38,494 nt of DNA, from positions 1 to 38,494 of the forward strand of contig JAUZOA010000049.1 in assembly GCA_030706685.1 (NCBI GenBank). Reading direction: 5' to 3'. Made by a program: the position numbers and the translations under genes. The DNA comes from Bacteroidota bacterium. GTDB lineage: Bacteria > Bacteroidota > Bacteroidia > Chitinophagales > Chitinophagaceae. Positions 24,266 to 32,196 of this stretch are shown here, one piece after another (position 1 is the first letter of the stretch; every line of letters begins with the position of its first letter). The notes under the pieces were generated by a model. The model was not told the DNA's origin and did no database searches. It worked only from the letters and a program-made list of their open reading frames with translations.

Positions 24266-24850
24266 ATGGCTCGTCCTGTATCATATAATGTCAATCTTAA
24301 GAAGCTGGAAAGTGACATCAGTATGGCTGAAATGCCGGAAGGTCACCAGGGAGAAGGTTTCTTTGCCACATCCTTGAATAAAGTGATCGGCCTGGCCAGG
24401 AAGAATTCCATTTGGCCACTGCCATTTGCTACTTCCTGTTGCGGTATCGAATTCATGGCGACAATGGGTTCACATTACGACCTGGCACGATTCGGATCAG
24501 AAAGAGTAGGTTTTTCTCCACGCCAGTGCGACCTGCTGATGGTGATGGGTACTATTGCTAAAAAAATGGGACCCGTTGTAAAACAAGTTTACCTGCAGAT
24601 GGCAGAACCGAGATGGGTGATCGCTGTCGGCGCTTGCGCATCAAGCGGTGGTATCTTCGATACATACAGTGTATTGCAGGGCATTGACCAGGTAGTTCCG
24701 GTGGATGTATATGTGCCGGGATGCCCGCCAAGACCTGAGGCAATCCTGGACGGCGTAATGCGTATACAGGACCTCGTAGGAAAAGAAAGCCTGAGAAGAA
24801 GAAATGGCCAGCAGTATAAGGGATTGCTGGAAAGTTATGGGATACAATAG
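24266..24850 (+). CDS. nuoB: NADH-quinone oxidoreductase subunit B
   Basis: A 194-residue subunit carrying the terminal [4Fe-4S] cluster N2. Its ligands are Cys58 and Cys59 (SCCGIEF), Cys124 (GACASSGG) and Cys153 (VPGCPPRPE). It passes electrons to quinone at the interface with NuoD and NuoH. The frame is open upstream to a GTG at 24227, but that would translate the spacer hairpin; the ATG at 24266 (MARPVSYNV) is preferred. It is separated from nuoA by a 162-nt structured spacer. Confidence 0.95.
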   Translation: MARPVSYNVNLKKLESDISMAEMPEGHQGEGFFATSLNKVIGLARKNSIWPLPFATSCCGIEFMATMGSHYDLARFGSERVGFSPRQCDLLMVMGTIAKKMGPVVKQVYLQMAEPRWVIAVGACASSGGIFDTYSVLQGIDQVVPVDVYVPGCPPRPEAILDGVMRIQDLVGKESLRRRNGQQYKGLLESYGIQ

Positions 24851-24854
24851 AGTT

Positions 24855-24943
24855 GTTAGCCGGTAGCTATTAGCGGTTAGCATGTTTTAAAAAATCGAAG
24901 CAGTCTTTGGCTAACAGCTAAAGGCTAAGAGCTAAAAGCTGAA
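24855..24943. repeat. Paired inverted arrays of 7-nt units between nuoB and nuoC
   Basis: Four units with a TTAGC-like core (24855-24882: GTTAGCC, GGTAGCT, ATTAGCG, GTTAGCA) face five units with a GCTAA-like core (24909-24943: GGCTAAC, AGCTAAA, GGCTAAG and others). The two arrays are reverse complements in style around a 26-nt centre, so they could fold into a long imperfect stem. The last unit overlaps the A of the nuoC start codon. Confidence 0.75.
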
Positions 24944-25533
24944 TGGAATTAACCAACGATATAATCAAACAGAAACTGATCGAAAAATTCGGTGACCAGG
25001 TAACCGATTTTACAGAGCCCTATGGCATGCTTACTTTTTCTGCCTCCCGGGATCTCAATCTTAAAGTGCTGAATTTTCTATATGATAACTCCGAATTGAA
25101 ATTTCGGTTCCTGACTGATCTGTGTGCCGTTCATTATCCTGGCCAAAAAGGAAAAGAACTCGCGGTTGTTTATCACCTTCATAATCTCGAAGACAATATC
25201 CGCGTTCGGTTTAAAATATTTACTGATATCACGCAACCGGATGTATATACCGCAACCGGTTTGTTTTCTGCAGCCAACTGGATGGAAAGGGAGACTTATG
25301 ATTTTTACGGAGTCAATTTCCTCGGGCATCCTAATTTAAAGAGAATACTGAATGTGGATGAGATGGATTATTTCCCGATGCGGAAAGAATACCCGCTGGA
25401 AGACCAGACGAGAATGGATAAGGATGATGAAATGTTCGGGAGAGGCGGAACCATTGGTTTTGGTAATGAAAGAACCAACCAGGGAACACTGACAGAAACC
25501 AAAAAAAGCAATGCAGGTGAAGATATAGTATGA
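24943..25533 (+). CDS. nuoC: NADH-quinone oxidoreductase subunit C (30 kDa)
   Basis: A 196-residue peripheral-arm subunit without cofactor. The family signature is ERETYDFYGVNFLGHPNLKRIL, ending with MRKEYPLEDQ. It supports NuoD and the quinone-site region. It is a separate gene here, not fused to nuoD as in E. coli. The C-terminus (about 165-196) is a polar, unconserved tail. It is followed by nuoD after 13 nt. Confidence 0.94.
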   Translation: MELTNDIIKQKLIEKFGDQVTDFTEPYGMLTFSASRDLNLKVLNFLYDNSELKFRFLTDLCAVHYPGQKGKELAVVYHLHNLEDNIRVRFKIFTDITQPDVYTATGLFSAANWMERETYDFYGVNFLGHPNLKRILNVDEMDYFPMRKEYPLEDQTRMDKDDEMFGRGGTIGFGNERTNQGTLTETKKSNAGEDIV

Positions 25534-25546
25534 ATCAAATTGTCTT

Positions 25547-26770
25547 ATGTCTGAGCAACATATAAAATTACCGGAAGGAAGTATTGAAAAGACGACCACG
25601 ACGCTGAATCTCGGGCCTACTCACCCGGCTACCCATGGTGTATTCCAGAATATTCTTGAGCTGGACGGGGAACGTATCGTATCCGCCGATCAGACCGTAG
25701 GTTATATTCATCGTGCTTTTGAAAAGATCGCTGAACGCCGTCCTTTATACCAGATTACCCCGCTGACCGACAGGTTGAACTATTGTTCCTCACCAATTAA
25801 TAATATGGGCTGGCACCTGACCTGCGAGAAGCTGCTGGGGGTGAAAACGCCGAAGCGGGTAGACTATCTCCGTGTTATTATCATGGAATTGGCAAGAATT
25901 TCAGATCACCTCATCTGTAATTCGATTGTGGGTGTTGACGCAGGAGCTTATACGGGTTTCCTGTATGTCATGCAATACCGGGAACTGATCTATGAAATAT
26001 ATGAAGAAGTTTGCGGGTCAAGATTGACAACAAATATTGGCCGTATCGGGGGCTTTGAAAGAAATTTTAATGATATCGCGTTTCAGAAGCTGGAAAAATT
26101 CCTGAAAGAATACCCGAGGGTGCTGAAAGAACTTGAAAATTTATTTGTTCGCAATCGCATATTCATGGATCGTACCATGGGTGTCGGTCCTATCAGCGCG
26201 GAACGGGCCCTGAATTATGGATTTACAGGTCCTAACCTGCGCGCGGCAGGCGTGGACTATGATATTAGAGTACATGCGCCTTACAGCAGCTACGAAGATT
26301 TTCAATTTGAAATACCTGTCGGTACAACGGGTGATTGTTATGACCGTTTTTTGGTACGCAGCCAGGAAATGTGGCAAAGCCTCAGTATTCTTGAACAGGC
26401 TTACCGGAAGGTGCAGGAATTTAAAGGAGCTGACGCAGAAGTATACCATGCGGATGTGCCTGAATATTATTTACCGCCTAAAGCAGATGTATATACGAAG
26501 ATGGAAGCCCTGATCTGGCATTTCAAAATAATCATGGGTGAAATTGATATGCCGGCGGGAGAAGTTTATCATTCCGTAGAGGGTGGCAATGGTGAACTGG
26601 GTTTTTATTTTATCAGTGATGGAGGAAGAACACCTTACCGGCTTCATTTTCGCAGACCTTGTTTTATTTATTACCAGGCATTTGAAGAACTGACGAAGGG
26701 AGCCATGCTGAGCGATGCGATCATCGTGATGAGCAGTTTGAATCTGATAGCGGGAGAGATGGACGCATAA
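25547..26770 (+). CDS. nuoD: NADH-quinone oxidoreductase subunit D (49 kDa)
   Basis: A 407-residue peripheral subunit that forms the quinone-binding site with NuoB. It shows LNLGPTHPATHGVF, where the histidine binds quinone, GYIHRAFEKIAERR, and the C-terminal SDGGRTPYRLHFRRPCF segment. Related to NiFe-hydrogenase large subunits but lacking their metal-binding cysteine pairs. The start overlaps no other gene. Confidence 0.95.
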   Translation: MSEQHIKLPEGSIEKTTTTLNLGPTHPATHGVFQNILELDGERIVSADQTVGYIHRAFEKIAERRPLYQITPLTDRLNYCSSPINNMGWHLTCEKLLGVKTPKRVDYLRVIIMELARISDHLICNSIVGVDAGAYTGFLYVMQYRELIYEIYEEVCGSRLTTNIGRIGGFERNFNDIAFQKLEKFLKEYPRVLKELENLFVRNRIFMDRTMGVGPISAERALNYGFTGPNLRAAGVDYDIRVHAPYSSYEDFQFEIPVGTTGDCYDRFLVRSQEMWQSLSILEQAYRKVQEFKGADAEVYHADVPEYYLPPKADVYTKMEALIWHFKIIMGEIDMPAGEVYHSVEGGNGELGFYFISDGGRTPYRLHFRRPCFIYYQAFEELTKGAMLSDAIIVMSSLNLIAGEMDA

Positions 26771-26864
26771 CCTCTGTCCCCTGGAGAGGAACTTAGGTTG
26801 TGTATTCATTCAGCAAGTTTACTGTGCAGAAAGAACTTGAAGGACGTAATTTGATTTATAAATA

Positions 26865-26910
26865 AACACTCGTGAAATAAAATGAGTGTTCTAAAACTCC
26901 CCTTTAGGGG
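26865..26910. repeat. Hairpin and CCCCTTTAGGGG palindrome before nuoE
   Basis: AACACTC/GAGTGTT (26865-26871, 26884-26890) is followed by the palindrome CCCCTTTAGGGG (26899-26910), which ends 9 nt before the nuoE ATG. The palindrome belongs to the same family as the copies near the phosphatase gene. The nuoD-nuoE spacer is 149 nt and has no gene. Confidence 0.6.
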
Positions 26911-26919
26911 CTGGGGCAT

Positions 26920-27420
26920 ATGATAAAGTTTTCGGATGAGAAATTAAAAGAGGTACAGCGGATTATTTCCTTTTACCCGGAAGGAAAGCAGAAAAGTGCT
27001 GTGCTTCCTCTATTGCACCTGGCTCAACGGGAGTTTGGCGGGTGGCTGGATGTACCTGTAATGGATTATGTAGCTTCCTTGCTTAATCTATTGCCGGTTG
27101 AAGTGTATGAAGTGGCTACGTTTTACAGCATGTACAACCTCAAGCCGGTAGGCAAATATATGTTCGAGGTTTGCCAGACAGGGCCCTGTATGCTGAATGG
27201 AAGCGATGATATCATCAAATATATTTATGAAAAGCTGGGAATAAAACCGGGCGAAACCACGAATGACGGGATGTTTTCATTGAAGACGGCGGAATGTCTT
27301 GGCGCCTGCGGCTATGCGCCGATGATGCAGATGGGAAAAAACTACCGGGAACATTTGACGAAAGAAAAAATAGATAAGATCATTGAAGAGTGCAGGAATA
27401 ATGCTGTAAGAGCTAATTGA
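26920..27420 (+). CDS. nuoE: NADH-quinone oxidoreductase subunit E (24 kDa)
   Basis: A 166-residue thioredoxin-like ferredoxin subunit. The [2Fe-2S] cluster N1a ligands are Cys85 and Cys90 (CQTGPC) and Cys126 and Cys130 (CLGACGYAP). Part of the NADH dehydrogenase module with NuoF and NuoG. The ATG follows the palindrome noted above. Confidence 0.95.
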   Translation: MIKFSDEKLKEVQRIISFYPEGKQKSAVLPLLHLAQREFGGWLDVPVMDYVASLLNLLPVEVYEVATFYSMYNLKPVGKYMFEVCQTGPCMLNGSDDIIKYIYEKLGIKPGETTNDGMFSLKTAECLGACGYAPMMQMGKNYREHLTKEKIDKIIEECRNNAVRAN

Positions 27421-27422
27421 TA

Positions 27423-27839
27423 ATGAAGAAATTATTTTTCATATTATTTGTATTTATTTCTATTGGTTCCAATGCTCAAACAGAAGAAGAGAAACTGGCA
27501 ACGGTCATAAAGGAATTTCACCAGGCGCTGGTAAATAAGAATATGGCTTCGGTCGGCCAGCAAACGGATAAGGCTTTGAGTTATGGACATAGTAATGGCT
27601 GGGTGGAAACAAAAGCGGATATGCTGAAGGACCTGCAAACAGGATATATTGTTTATAATATATATAAGGAAGACAGTTTGAAGATTACTATGAATGATTC
27701 AATGGCGAATGCAAGATTTGTGGCGGATATCAGCGCTACATTGAATGGGAATACGATAAATCTTCATTTAAAAGTGCTGGAAGTATGGGTGAAAAGAAAT
27801 AAGCAATGGTTGTTGTTTGCCAGGCAGGCGGTAAAATAA
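27423..27839 (+). CDS. Exported NTF2-like (DUF4440/SnoaL-type) protein inserted in nuo operon
   Basis: A 138-residue protein with a signal peptide (MKKLFFILFVFISIGSNAQ). It is followed by an NTF2-like alpha+beta domain: EEEKLATVIKEFHQALVNKNMASV, ALSYGHSNGWVETKADMLKDL, and a C-terminal WVKRNKQWLLFARQAVK strand. Proteins of this fold are small enzymes or binding domains; here the function is unknown. It starts 2 nt after the nuoE stop and precedes nuoF, so it is transcribed with complex I, yet it is exported and is not a complex I subunit. The upstream TTG at 27417 in the same frame was rejected. Confidence 0.75.
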   Translation: MKKLFFILFVFISIGSNAQTEEEKLATVIKEFHQALVNKNMASVGQQTDKALSYGHSNGWVETKADMLKDLQTGYIVYNIYKEDSLKITMNDSMANARFVADISATLNGNTINLHLKVLEVWVKRNKQWLLFARQAVK

Positions 27840-27869
27840 AAATTAAAATATCAGACGGGGTGGCTTCGG

Positions 27870-27884
27870 CCTTGCCCTGCAAGG
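27870..27884. repeat. Short hairpin before nuoF start
   Basis: CCTTGC/GCAAGG with a CCT loop ends 3 nt before the nuoF ATG, so it could cover the ribosome binding region. Confidence 0.5.
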
Positions 27885-27887
27885 ACT

Positions 27888-29240
27888 ATGGGAAGAAAAT
27901 TATTATTGGACAAAGCGCATATTGAAAACATCAGGCTCTATGATGTTTATCGCCAGCATGGCGGTTATCGTAGCGTGGAGAAGGCATTGAAATCAATGAG
28001 TCCTGACCAGGTAACTGAAGAAGTAAAGAAAAGCGGCCTTCGCGGTCGTGGCGGCGCAGGTTTTCCTACCGGTATGAAATGGAGTTTTTTGGCAAAGCCG
28101 GAAGGAGTGCCCCGTTATTTGGTAGTGAATGCTGATGAGTCCGAACCGGGAACTTTTAAAGACAGGTATTTAATGGAGTTCATCCCGCATTTGCTGATCG
28201 AAGGGATGATCACTTCTTCCTATGCATTGGGCTCTAGTCGTTCTTACATCTATATACGCGGCGAATACGCGTGGATCGTTGATATATTGCAACAGGCCAT
28301 TGCAGAGGCAAAGAATAATGGCTGGCTGGGAAAAAATATATTAGGCAGCGGTTTTGATTGTGAAATTTATATTCATCCCGGGGCAGGCGCCTATATCTGC
28401 GGAGAAGAGACTGCCTTGCTGGAATCATTGGAAGGGAAAAGAGGTAATCCAAGAATAAAACCGCCGTTCCCGGCTGTAAAAGGTTTATGGGATTGCCCGA
28501 CAGTTGTCAATAATGTAGAAACCATTGCTGCCGTCGTTCCCATCATCAATGAAGGGGGCGAGGAGTATGCAAAAATCGGGATAGGAAAATCAACAGGCAC
28601 CAAGCTGATTTCTTCCTGCGGGAATATTAATAAACCCGGAGTCTATGAAATAGACATGACCATCTCCGTGGAGGAATTTATCTATAGTGATGAATATTGC
28701 GGGGGGATCGCCAATGGAAAAAGGCTGAAAGCCTGTATCCCCGGCGGATCATCTGTTCCTATTTTGCCGGCTAATCTTTTGCTGAAGACAGCGAAAGGTG
28801 AGACCCGGTTAATGAATTATGAAAGTTTGGCCGATGGTGGATTCCAGACCGGAAGTATGATGGGATCGGGAGGATTTATTGTATTGGATGAAACGCAGTG
28901 TGTCGTAAAGCATACTTATACGCTGGCAAGATTTTATCGTCATGAGAGTTGCGGGCAATGTTCTCCCTGCCGGGAAGGAACAGGGTGGATGGAAAAAATA
29001 TTATTGAATATAGATAATGGTAAAGGAAAAATGAGTGATATCGGCTTGTTGTGGGATATACAGAGAAAAATAGAAGGGAACACGATATGCCCGCTCGGCG
29101 ATGCGGCGGCCTGGCCGGTAGCCGCGGCGATCAGGCATTTCAGGGATGAGTTTGAATGGCATATTACCAACCCGGATGACGCGGTAAGGAGAAATTATGG
29201 GTTGGCGAATTATGCGAAGCCGCTTGAAGTAGTTGCGTAG
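27888..29240 (+). CDS. nuoF: NADH-quinone oxidoreductase subunit F (51 kDa)
   Basis: A 450-residue flavoprotein that oxidises NADH. The NADH/FMN-binding glycine-rich segment is RGRGGAGFPTGMKW, with NADESEPGTFKDR and GAGAYICGEETALLESLEG. The [4Fe-4S] N3 cluster ligands are Cys355, Cys358, Cys361 (CGQCSPC) and Cys401 (TICPLGD). The N-terminal extension before the NADH domain is short, as usual. The stop codon is followed by the left repeat of the GxxExxY cassette. Confidence 0.96.
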   Translation: MGRKLLLDKAHIENIRLYDVYRQHGGYRSVEKALKSMSPDQVTEEVKKSGLRGRGGAGFPTGMKWSFLAKPEGVPRYLVVNADESEPGTFKDRYLMEFIPHLLIEGMITSSYALGSSRSYIYIRGEYAWIVDILQQAIAEAKNNGWLGKNILGSGFDCEIYIHPGAGAYICGEETALLESLEGKRGNPRIKPPFPAVKGLWDCPTVVNNVETIAAVVPIINEGGEEYAKIGIGKSTGTKLISSCGNINKPGVYEIDMTISVEEFIYSDEYCGGIANGKRLKACIPGGSSVPILPANLLLKTAKGETRLMNYESLADGGFQTGSMMGSGGFIVLDETQCVVKHTYTLARFYRHESCGQCSPCREGTGWMEKILLNIDNGKGKMSDIGLLWDIQRKIEGNTICPLGDAAAWPVAAAIRHFRDEFEWHITNPDDAVRRNYGLANYAKPLEVVA

Positions 29241-29248
29241 CATTTCAC

Positions 29249-29283
29249 GCGGCGCACGCAAAGGAGCAAAGAACGCAGCGAGT
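29249..29283. repeat. Left inverted repeat of GxxExxY cassette
   Basis: GC-rich element containing GCGGCGCACGCAAAG and CGCAGCG, 9 nt after the nuoF stop and directly abutting the ATG of the next gene. The reverse complement of 29664-29695 matches it at about two thirds of positions, with one gap. Related GCAAAG-type repeats are common in Bacteroidota intergenic DNA (general knowledge). Confidence 0.7.
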
Positions 29284-29661
29284 ATGAACGAAAATGAAAT
29301 AGCGACATCAGCGTTGGATATTTGTTTTAAGATTCATAAACAATATGGCCCCGGGTTATTTGAAAGTGTGTATGAAGAGATATTCTGCCATGAATTAGCG
29401 AAAACAGGAATACCTTTCAAACGACAACAGGGAATTCCGCTGATTCATGAAGAAATTAAAATGGATATTGGCTTTCGTGCAGATGTGATCATAGAAAATA
29501 AAGTGATTATAGAAATAAAAAGTATCGAGAGTTTGGCAGAGATACACGTTAAGCAAGTACTGACATATTTAAAATTAACGAACTTAAAATTGGGATTATT
29601 GATAAATTTTAATGTTGTGTTTCTTAAAGATGGAATAAAAAGAATCGCTAATAAATTATAA
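29284..29661 (+). CDS. GxxExxY protein (PD-(D/E)XK nuclease-like)
   Basis: A 125-residue protein with the family motif G24-x2-E27-x2-Y30 (GPGLFESVYEE) and a nuclease-like core: Asp67 in FRADVIIENKVIIEIKS, then Glu77-x-Lys79, matching D-x9-E-x-K of the PD-(D/E)XK fold. Family members are widespread, multi-copy and of unknown function. It lies between nuoF and nuoG and is flanked on both sides by GC-rich inverted repeats, as an inserted cassette would be. It looks visibly more AT-rich than its neighbours. A TTG start at 29233 would translate the left repeat and was rejected. Confidence 0.88.
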   Translation: MNENEIATSALDICFKIHKQYGPGLFESVYEEIFCHELAKTGIPFKRQQGIPLIHEEIKMDIGFRADVIIENKVIIEIKSIESLAEIHVKQVLTYLKLTNLKLGLLINFNVVFLKDGIKRIANKL

Positions 29662-29663
29662 AT

Positions 29664-29698
29664 CGCTGCGCCGCATTTTCTTTGCGTCCGCTGCGAGA
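29664..29698. repeat. Right inverted repeat of GxxExxY cassette
   Basis: Contains CGCTGCG near its left edge and TTTGCGTCCGCTGCG near its right edge. It is inverted relative to the left repeat and ends 8 nt before the nuoG ATG. It starts 2 nt after the GxxExxY stop. Confidence 0.7.
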
Positions 29699-29706
29699 AA
29701 CAAAAT

Positions 29707-30822
29707 ATGGCTGAAGAAAAAAAACTTTTCAAAGTAACCATTGACAACATCACTGTCGAAGTGGCGCCCGGCACTACTATTCTCAATGCGGCCCGCCAGA
29801 TTGGTAGCGATGTGACGCCTCCTGCTATGTGTTACTACAGCAAATTGCAGGGAAGCGGGGGTAAATGCCGTACCTGTTTAGTGGAAGTAGCAGCAGGTTC
29901 AACGGCTGATCCGAGACCGATGCCCAAATTAGTGGCCAGTTGCCGCACCAATGTCATGGATGGAATGATAGTAAAGAATATTACCAGTGAACGGGTTTTG
30001 GATGCAAGAGCCGGTGTAGTGGAATTTCTCCTGATCAATCACCCGCTTGATTGTCCCATTTGCGACCAGGCCGGTGAATGTCACTTGCAGGACCTTAGCT
30101 ACGAACATGGCAAGGAGGGAACCCGCTATGAATTTGCAAGAAGAACATTTGAAAAAGAAGATATCGGCCCCTATATACAATTGCACATGACAAGGTGCAT
30201 CCTGTGTTATCGCTGTACTTATGTAGCCGATCAATTAACGGATAAAAGAGTACATGGTATTTTAGACAGGGGCGATCATGCAGAAATATCTACTTATATT
30301 TCAAAAGCGATCGACAATGACTTCAGCGGTAATATGATCGACGTATGTCCTGTAGGCGCTTTGACCGACAAAACCTTTCGGTTCAAGAATCGCGTATGGT
30401 TTACAAAGCCGTTAGACGCGCACCGTGATTGCCCCACTTGTTGCGGTAAAGTGACGCTCTGGAACCGGGGCGACGAAGTATTGAGAGTAACGGCAAGAAA
30501 AGACCAGTGGGGAGAAGTGCAAAGTTATGATGGCAAACCCGGCTGGATCTGCAATACCTGCCGTTTTGATAAAAAGAAATTGAGTGACTGGGTGATCGAA
30601 GGGCCGATGAAAGTAAACAGGCATTCTGTTATTTCAGCTAACAAATATATAGACGCGAAAAGATCTCATGAAACCATAGCGGAGGTAATGGGCGGAAGAC
30701 AGCCGAGGTTAATGATGGATATTCATAATATCAGTGATGTGAATAAACCGGGAGTGCATTTAAGCGAATTGCCCGGCCCGGCAACAGGCGACACGTTTAC
30801 CCCTGATCACAACAAGGAGTAA
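29707..30822 (+). CDS. nuoG: NADH-quinone oxidoreductase subunit G, short form without molybdopterin domain
   Basis: A 371-residue iron-sulfur subunit, far shorter than E. coli NuoG (about 900). Clusters in order: [2Fe-2S] with Cys42, Cys54, Cys57 and Cys79; [4Fe-4S] with His111, Cys115, Cys118 and Cys124 (HPLDCPICDQAGEC); [4Fe-4S] with Cys163, Cys166, Cys169 and Cys213; then CPTCC (241-245) and WICNTC (Cys281, Cys284), which resemble the start of the Mo-bisMGD domain cluster. The molybdopterin-like domain itself is absent and the protein ends in a polar tail. Short NuoG forms are usual in this phylum as far as I know, so this is not a truncation. Confidence 0.9.
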   Translation: MAEEKKLFKVTIDNITVEVAPGTTILNAARQIGSDVTPPAMCYYSKLQGSGGKCRTCLVEVAAGSTADPRPMPKLVASCRTNVMDGMIVKNITSERVLDARAGVVEFLLINHPLDCPICDQAGECHLQDLSYEHGKEGTRYEFARRTFEKEDIGPYIQLHMTRCILCYRCTYVADQLTDKRVHGILDRGDHAEISTYISKAIDNDFSGNMIDVCPVGALTDKTFRFKNRVWFTKPLDAHRDCPTCCGKVTLWNRGDEVLRVTARKDQWGEVQSYDGKPGWICNTCRFDKKKLSDWVIEGPMKVNRHSVISANKYIDAKRSHETIAEVMGGRQPRLMMDIHNISDVNKPGVHLSELPGPATGDTFTPDHNKE

Positions 30823-30930
30823 TTGGGTGAAACCGGTTGGTTTGGGGATTCTAAATGCTAATGGATGATGTTGAAAAAAATTTAGATAAAGCAAGGCGAA
30901 GGAAAAATTGAATTTTGAAACAGTAAATTG

Positions 30931-30944
30931 TCCGCCGCGGCGGA
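30931..30944. repeat. Perfect GC palindrome before nuoH
   Basis: TCCGCCGCGGCGGA is a perfect 14-nt palindrome ending 8 nt before the nuoH ATG, in the otherwise gene-free 130-nt spacer. A near copy precedes nuoI at the same distance. Confidence 0.65.
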
Positions 30945-30952
30945 TATAGGAT

Positions 30953-32020
30953 ATGCACTTACTAATTATTGACTCGTTTTACATCTGGGAGAAGCTTATA
31001 CTGGTAGTGTTTATCGTTACATTATGCATGCTGGTAGCCATGTATGCAACCTATGGGGAACGTAAGGTAGCCGCTTTTCTCCAGGACAGGATTGGACCTA
31101 ATCGCGCCGGGCCCTTTGGTATTTTTCAGCCACTGGCCGACGGGGGAAAATTATTTTTCAAAGAAGAGATTATTCCGCTGGCTTCTTCCAGAACACTTTT
31201 TGTCATCGGCCCCATGCTGGCCATGACCACTGCCTTGCTTACGAGCGCTGTGATCCCCTGGGGACCCGCCTTGCATATTAAAAACCGGAATGTTCCTTTC
31301 CAGATAGCGGATATTAATATTGGCATCCTTTACATTTTTGGCGTGGTCAGTCTCGGCGTATACGGCATCATGATTGGCGGATGGGCATCCAATAATAAGT
31401 TTTCCTTGCTGGCAGCTATCCGGGGCGCTTCCCAGATGATATCTTACGAACTGGCGATGGGCCTGGCCCTGATCGCATTGCTGATGCTTACGGGCTCATT
31501 GCAAATGAGTGATATCGTCGATCACCAGGTACATGGAAGATGGGGAGGATTTTTAAGCTGGCATATTGTGCGCCAGCCACTTGGTTTTTTGATCTTTTTT
31601 ATCTGTGCCCTGGCAGAATGTAACCGGACTCCTTTTGATCTTGCTGAAGCGGAGAACGAACTGAATTTCGGTTATCACCAGGAATACTCATCCATGAAAC
31701 TGGGATTTTATTTGTTTGCCGAATATATCAATATGTTCATCAGCGGGGTGGTGATGTCTACTTTATTCCTGGGCGGTTATGATATTCCGTTTGTGAACGA
31801 AGCCAGTTGGCATATTGACCCCAATTGGCTGGCTGTAATCGGTTTTTGTGTATTATTAGCCAAGGCATTTTTCTTTGTATTTGTTTTTATGTGGATACGC
31901 TGGACAGTTCCGCGTTTCCGTTATGACCAGTTGATGAATCTTGGCTGGAAGAAACTGATACCATTAGCGCTGCTCAATATGATTGTTACGGCAGTGGTGG
32001 TATTGTGGATGAGAAAATGA
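30953..32020 (+). CDS. nuoH: NADH-quinone oxidoreductase subunit H
   Basis: A 355-residue membrane subunit with about eight transmembrane helices, forming the quinone entry chamber and first proton channel. Signatures are YGERKVAAFLQDRIGPNRAG with the conserved glutamate and arginine loop, RGASQMISYELAMG, and ECNRTPFDLAEAENELNFGY. The start ATG is directly after the GC palindrome. Confidence 0.95.
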   Translation: MHLLIIDSFYIWEKLILVVFIVTLCMLVAMYATYGERKVAAFLQDRIGPNRAGPFGIFQPLADGGKLFFKEEIIPLASSRTLFVIGPMLAMTTALLTSAVIPWGPALHIKNRNVPFQIADINIGILYIFGVVSLGVYGIMIGGWASNNKFSLLAAIRGASQMISYELAMGLALIALLMLTGSLQMSDIVDHQVHGRWGGFLSWHIVRQPLGFLIFFICALAECNRTPFDLAEAENELNFGYHQEYSSMKLGFYLFAEYINMFISGVVMSTLFLGGYDIPFVNEASWHIDPNWLAVIGFCVLLAKAFFFVFVFMWIRWTVPRFRYDQLMNLGWKKLIPLALLNMIVTAVVVLWMRK

Positions 32021-32032
32021 GACTATCCTGTC

Positions 32033-32048
32033 CTCCGCCGTGGCGGAG
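32033..32048. repeat. Hairpin after nuoH
   Basis: CTCCGCC/GGCGGAG with a 2-nt centre, nested inside an outer TCCTG/CAGGA pairing. It starts 12 nt after the nuoH stop and uses the same CCGCC/GGCGG core as the elements before nuoH and nuoI. Confidence 0.55.
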
Positions 32049-32070
32049 AGACCTGGCAGGAAGATTTCAT

Positions 32071-32096
32071 TGTATTAAACGATATGTATTAAACGA
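32071..32096. repeat. Two direct copies of a 12-nt sequence in nuoH-nuoI spacer
   Basis: TGTATTAAACGA occurs at 32071-32082 and 32085-32096, that is every 14 nt, which is twice the 7-nt spacing seen in other nuo spacers. The rest of this 176-nt spacer has no gene. Confidence 0.5.
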
Positions 32097-32173
32097 CAAA
32101 GAATATAACAAAGGATTTGGTTGTGAGGAAAAATGAAGTTGACAAGGTATATATTTGCGAAATTTTAAAATCC

Positions 32174-32188
32174 TCCGCCTGCGGCGGA
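32174..32188. repeat. GC hairpin before nuoI
   Basis: TCCGCC/GGCGGA around TGC, ending 8 nt before the nuoI ATG. Apart from the loop this is the same element, at the same distance, as before nuoH. Confidence 0.65.
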
Positions 32189-32196
32189 TTAGGGGT

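Noticed and set aside
29249-29698. Classical insertion sequence
   Set aside because: No transposase is present, the inverted repeats are imperfect, and I see no target-site duplication.
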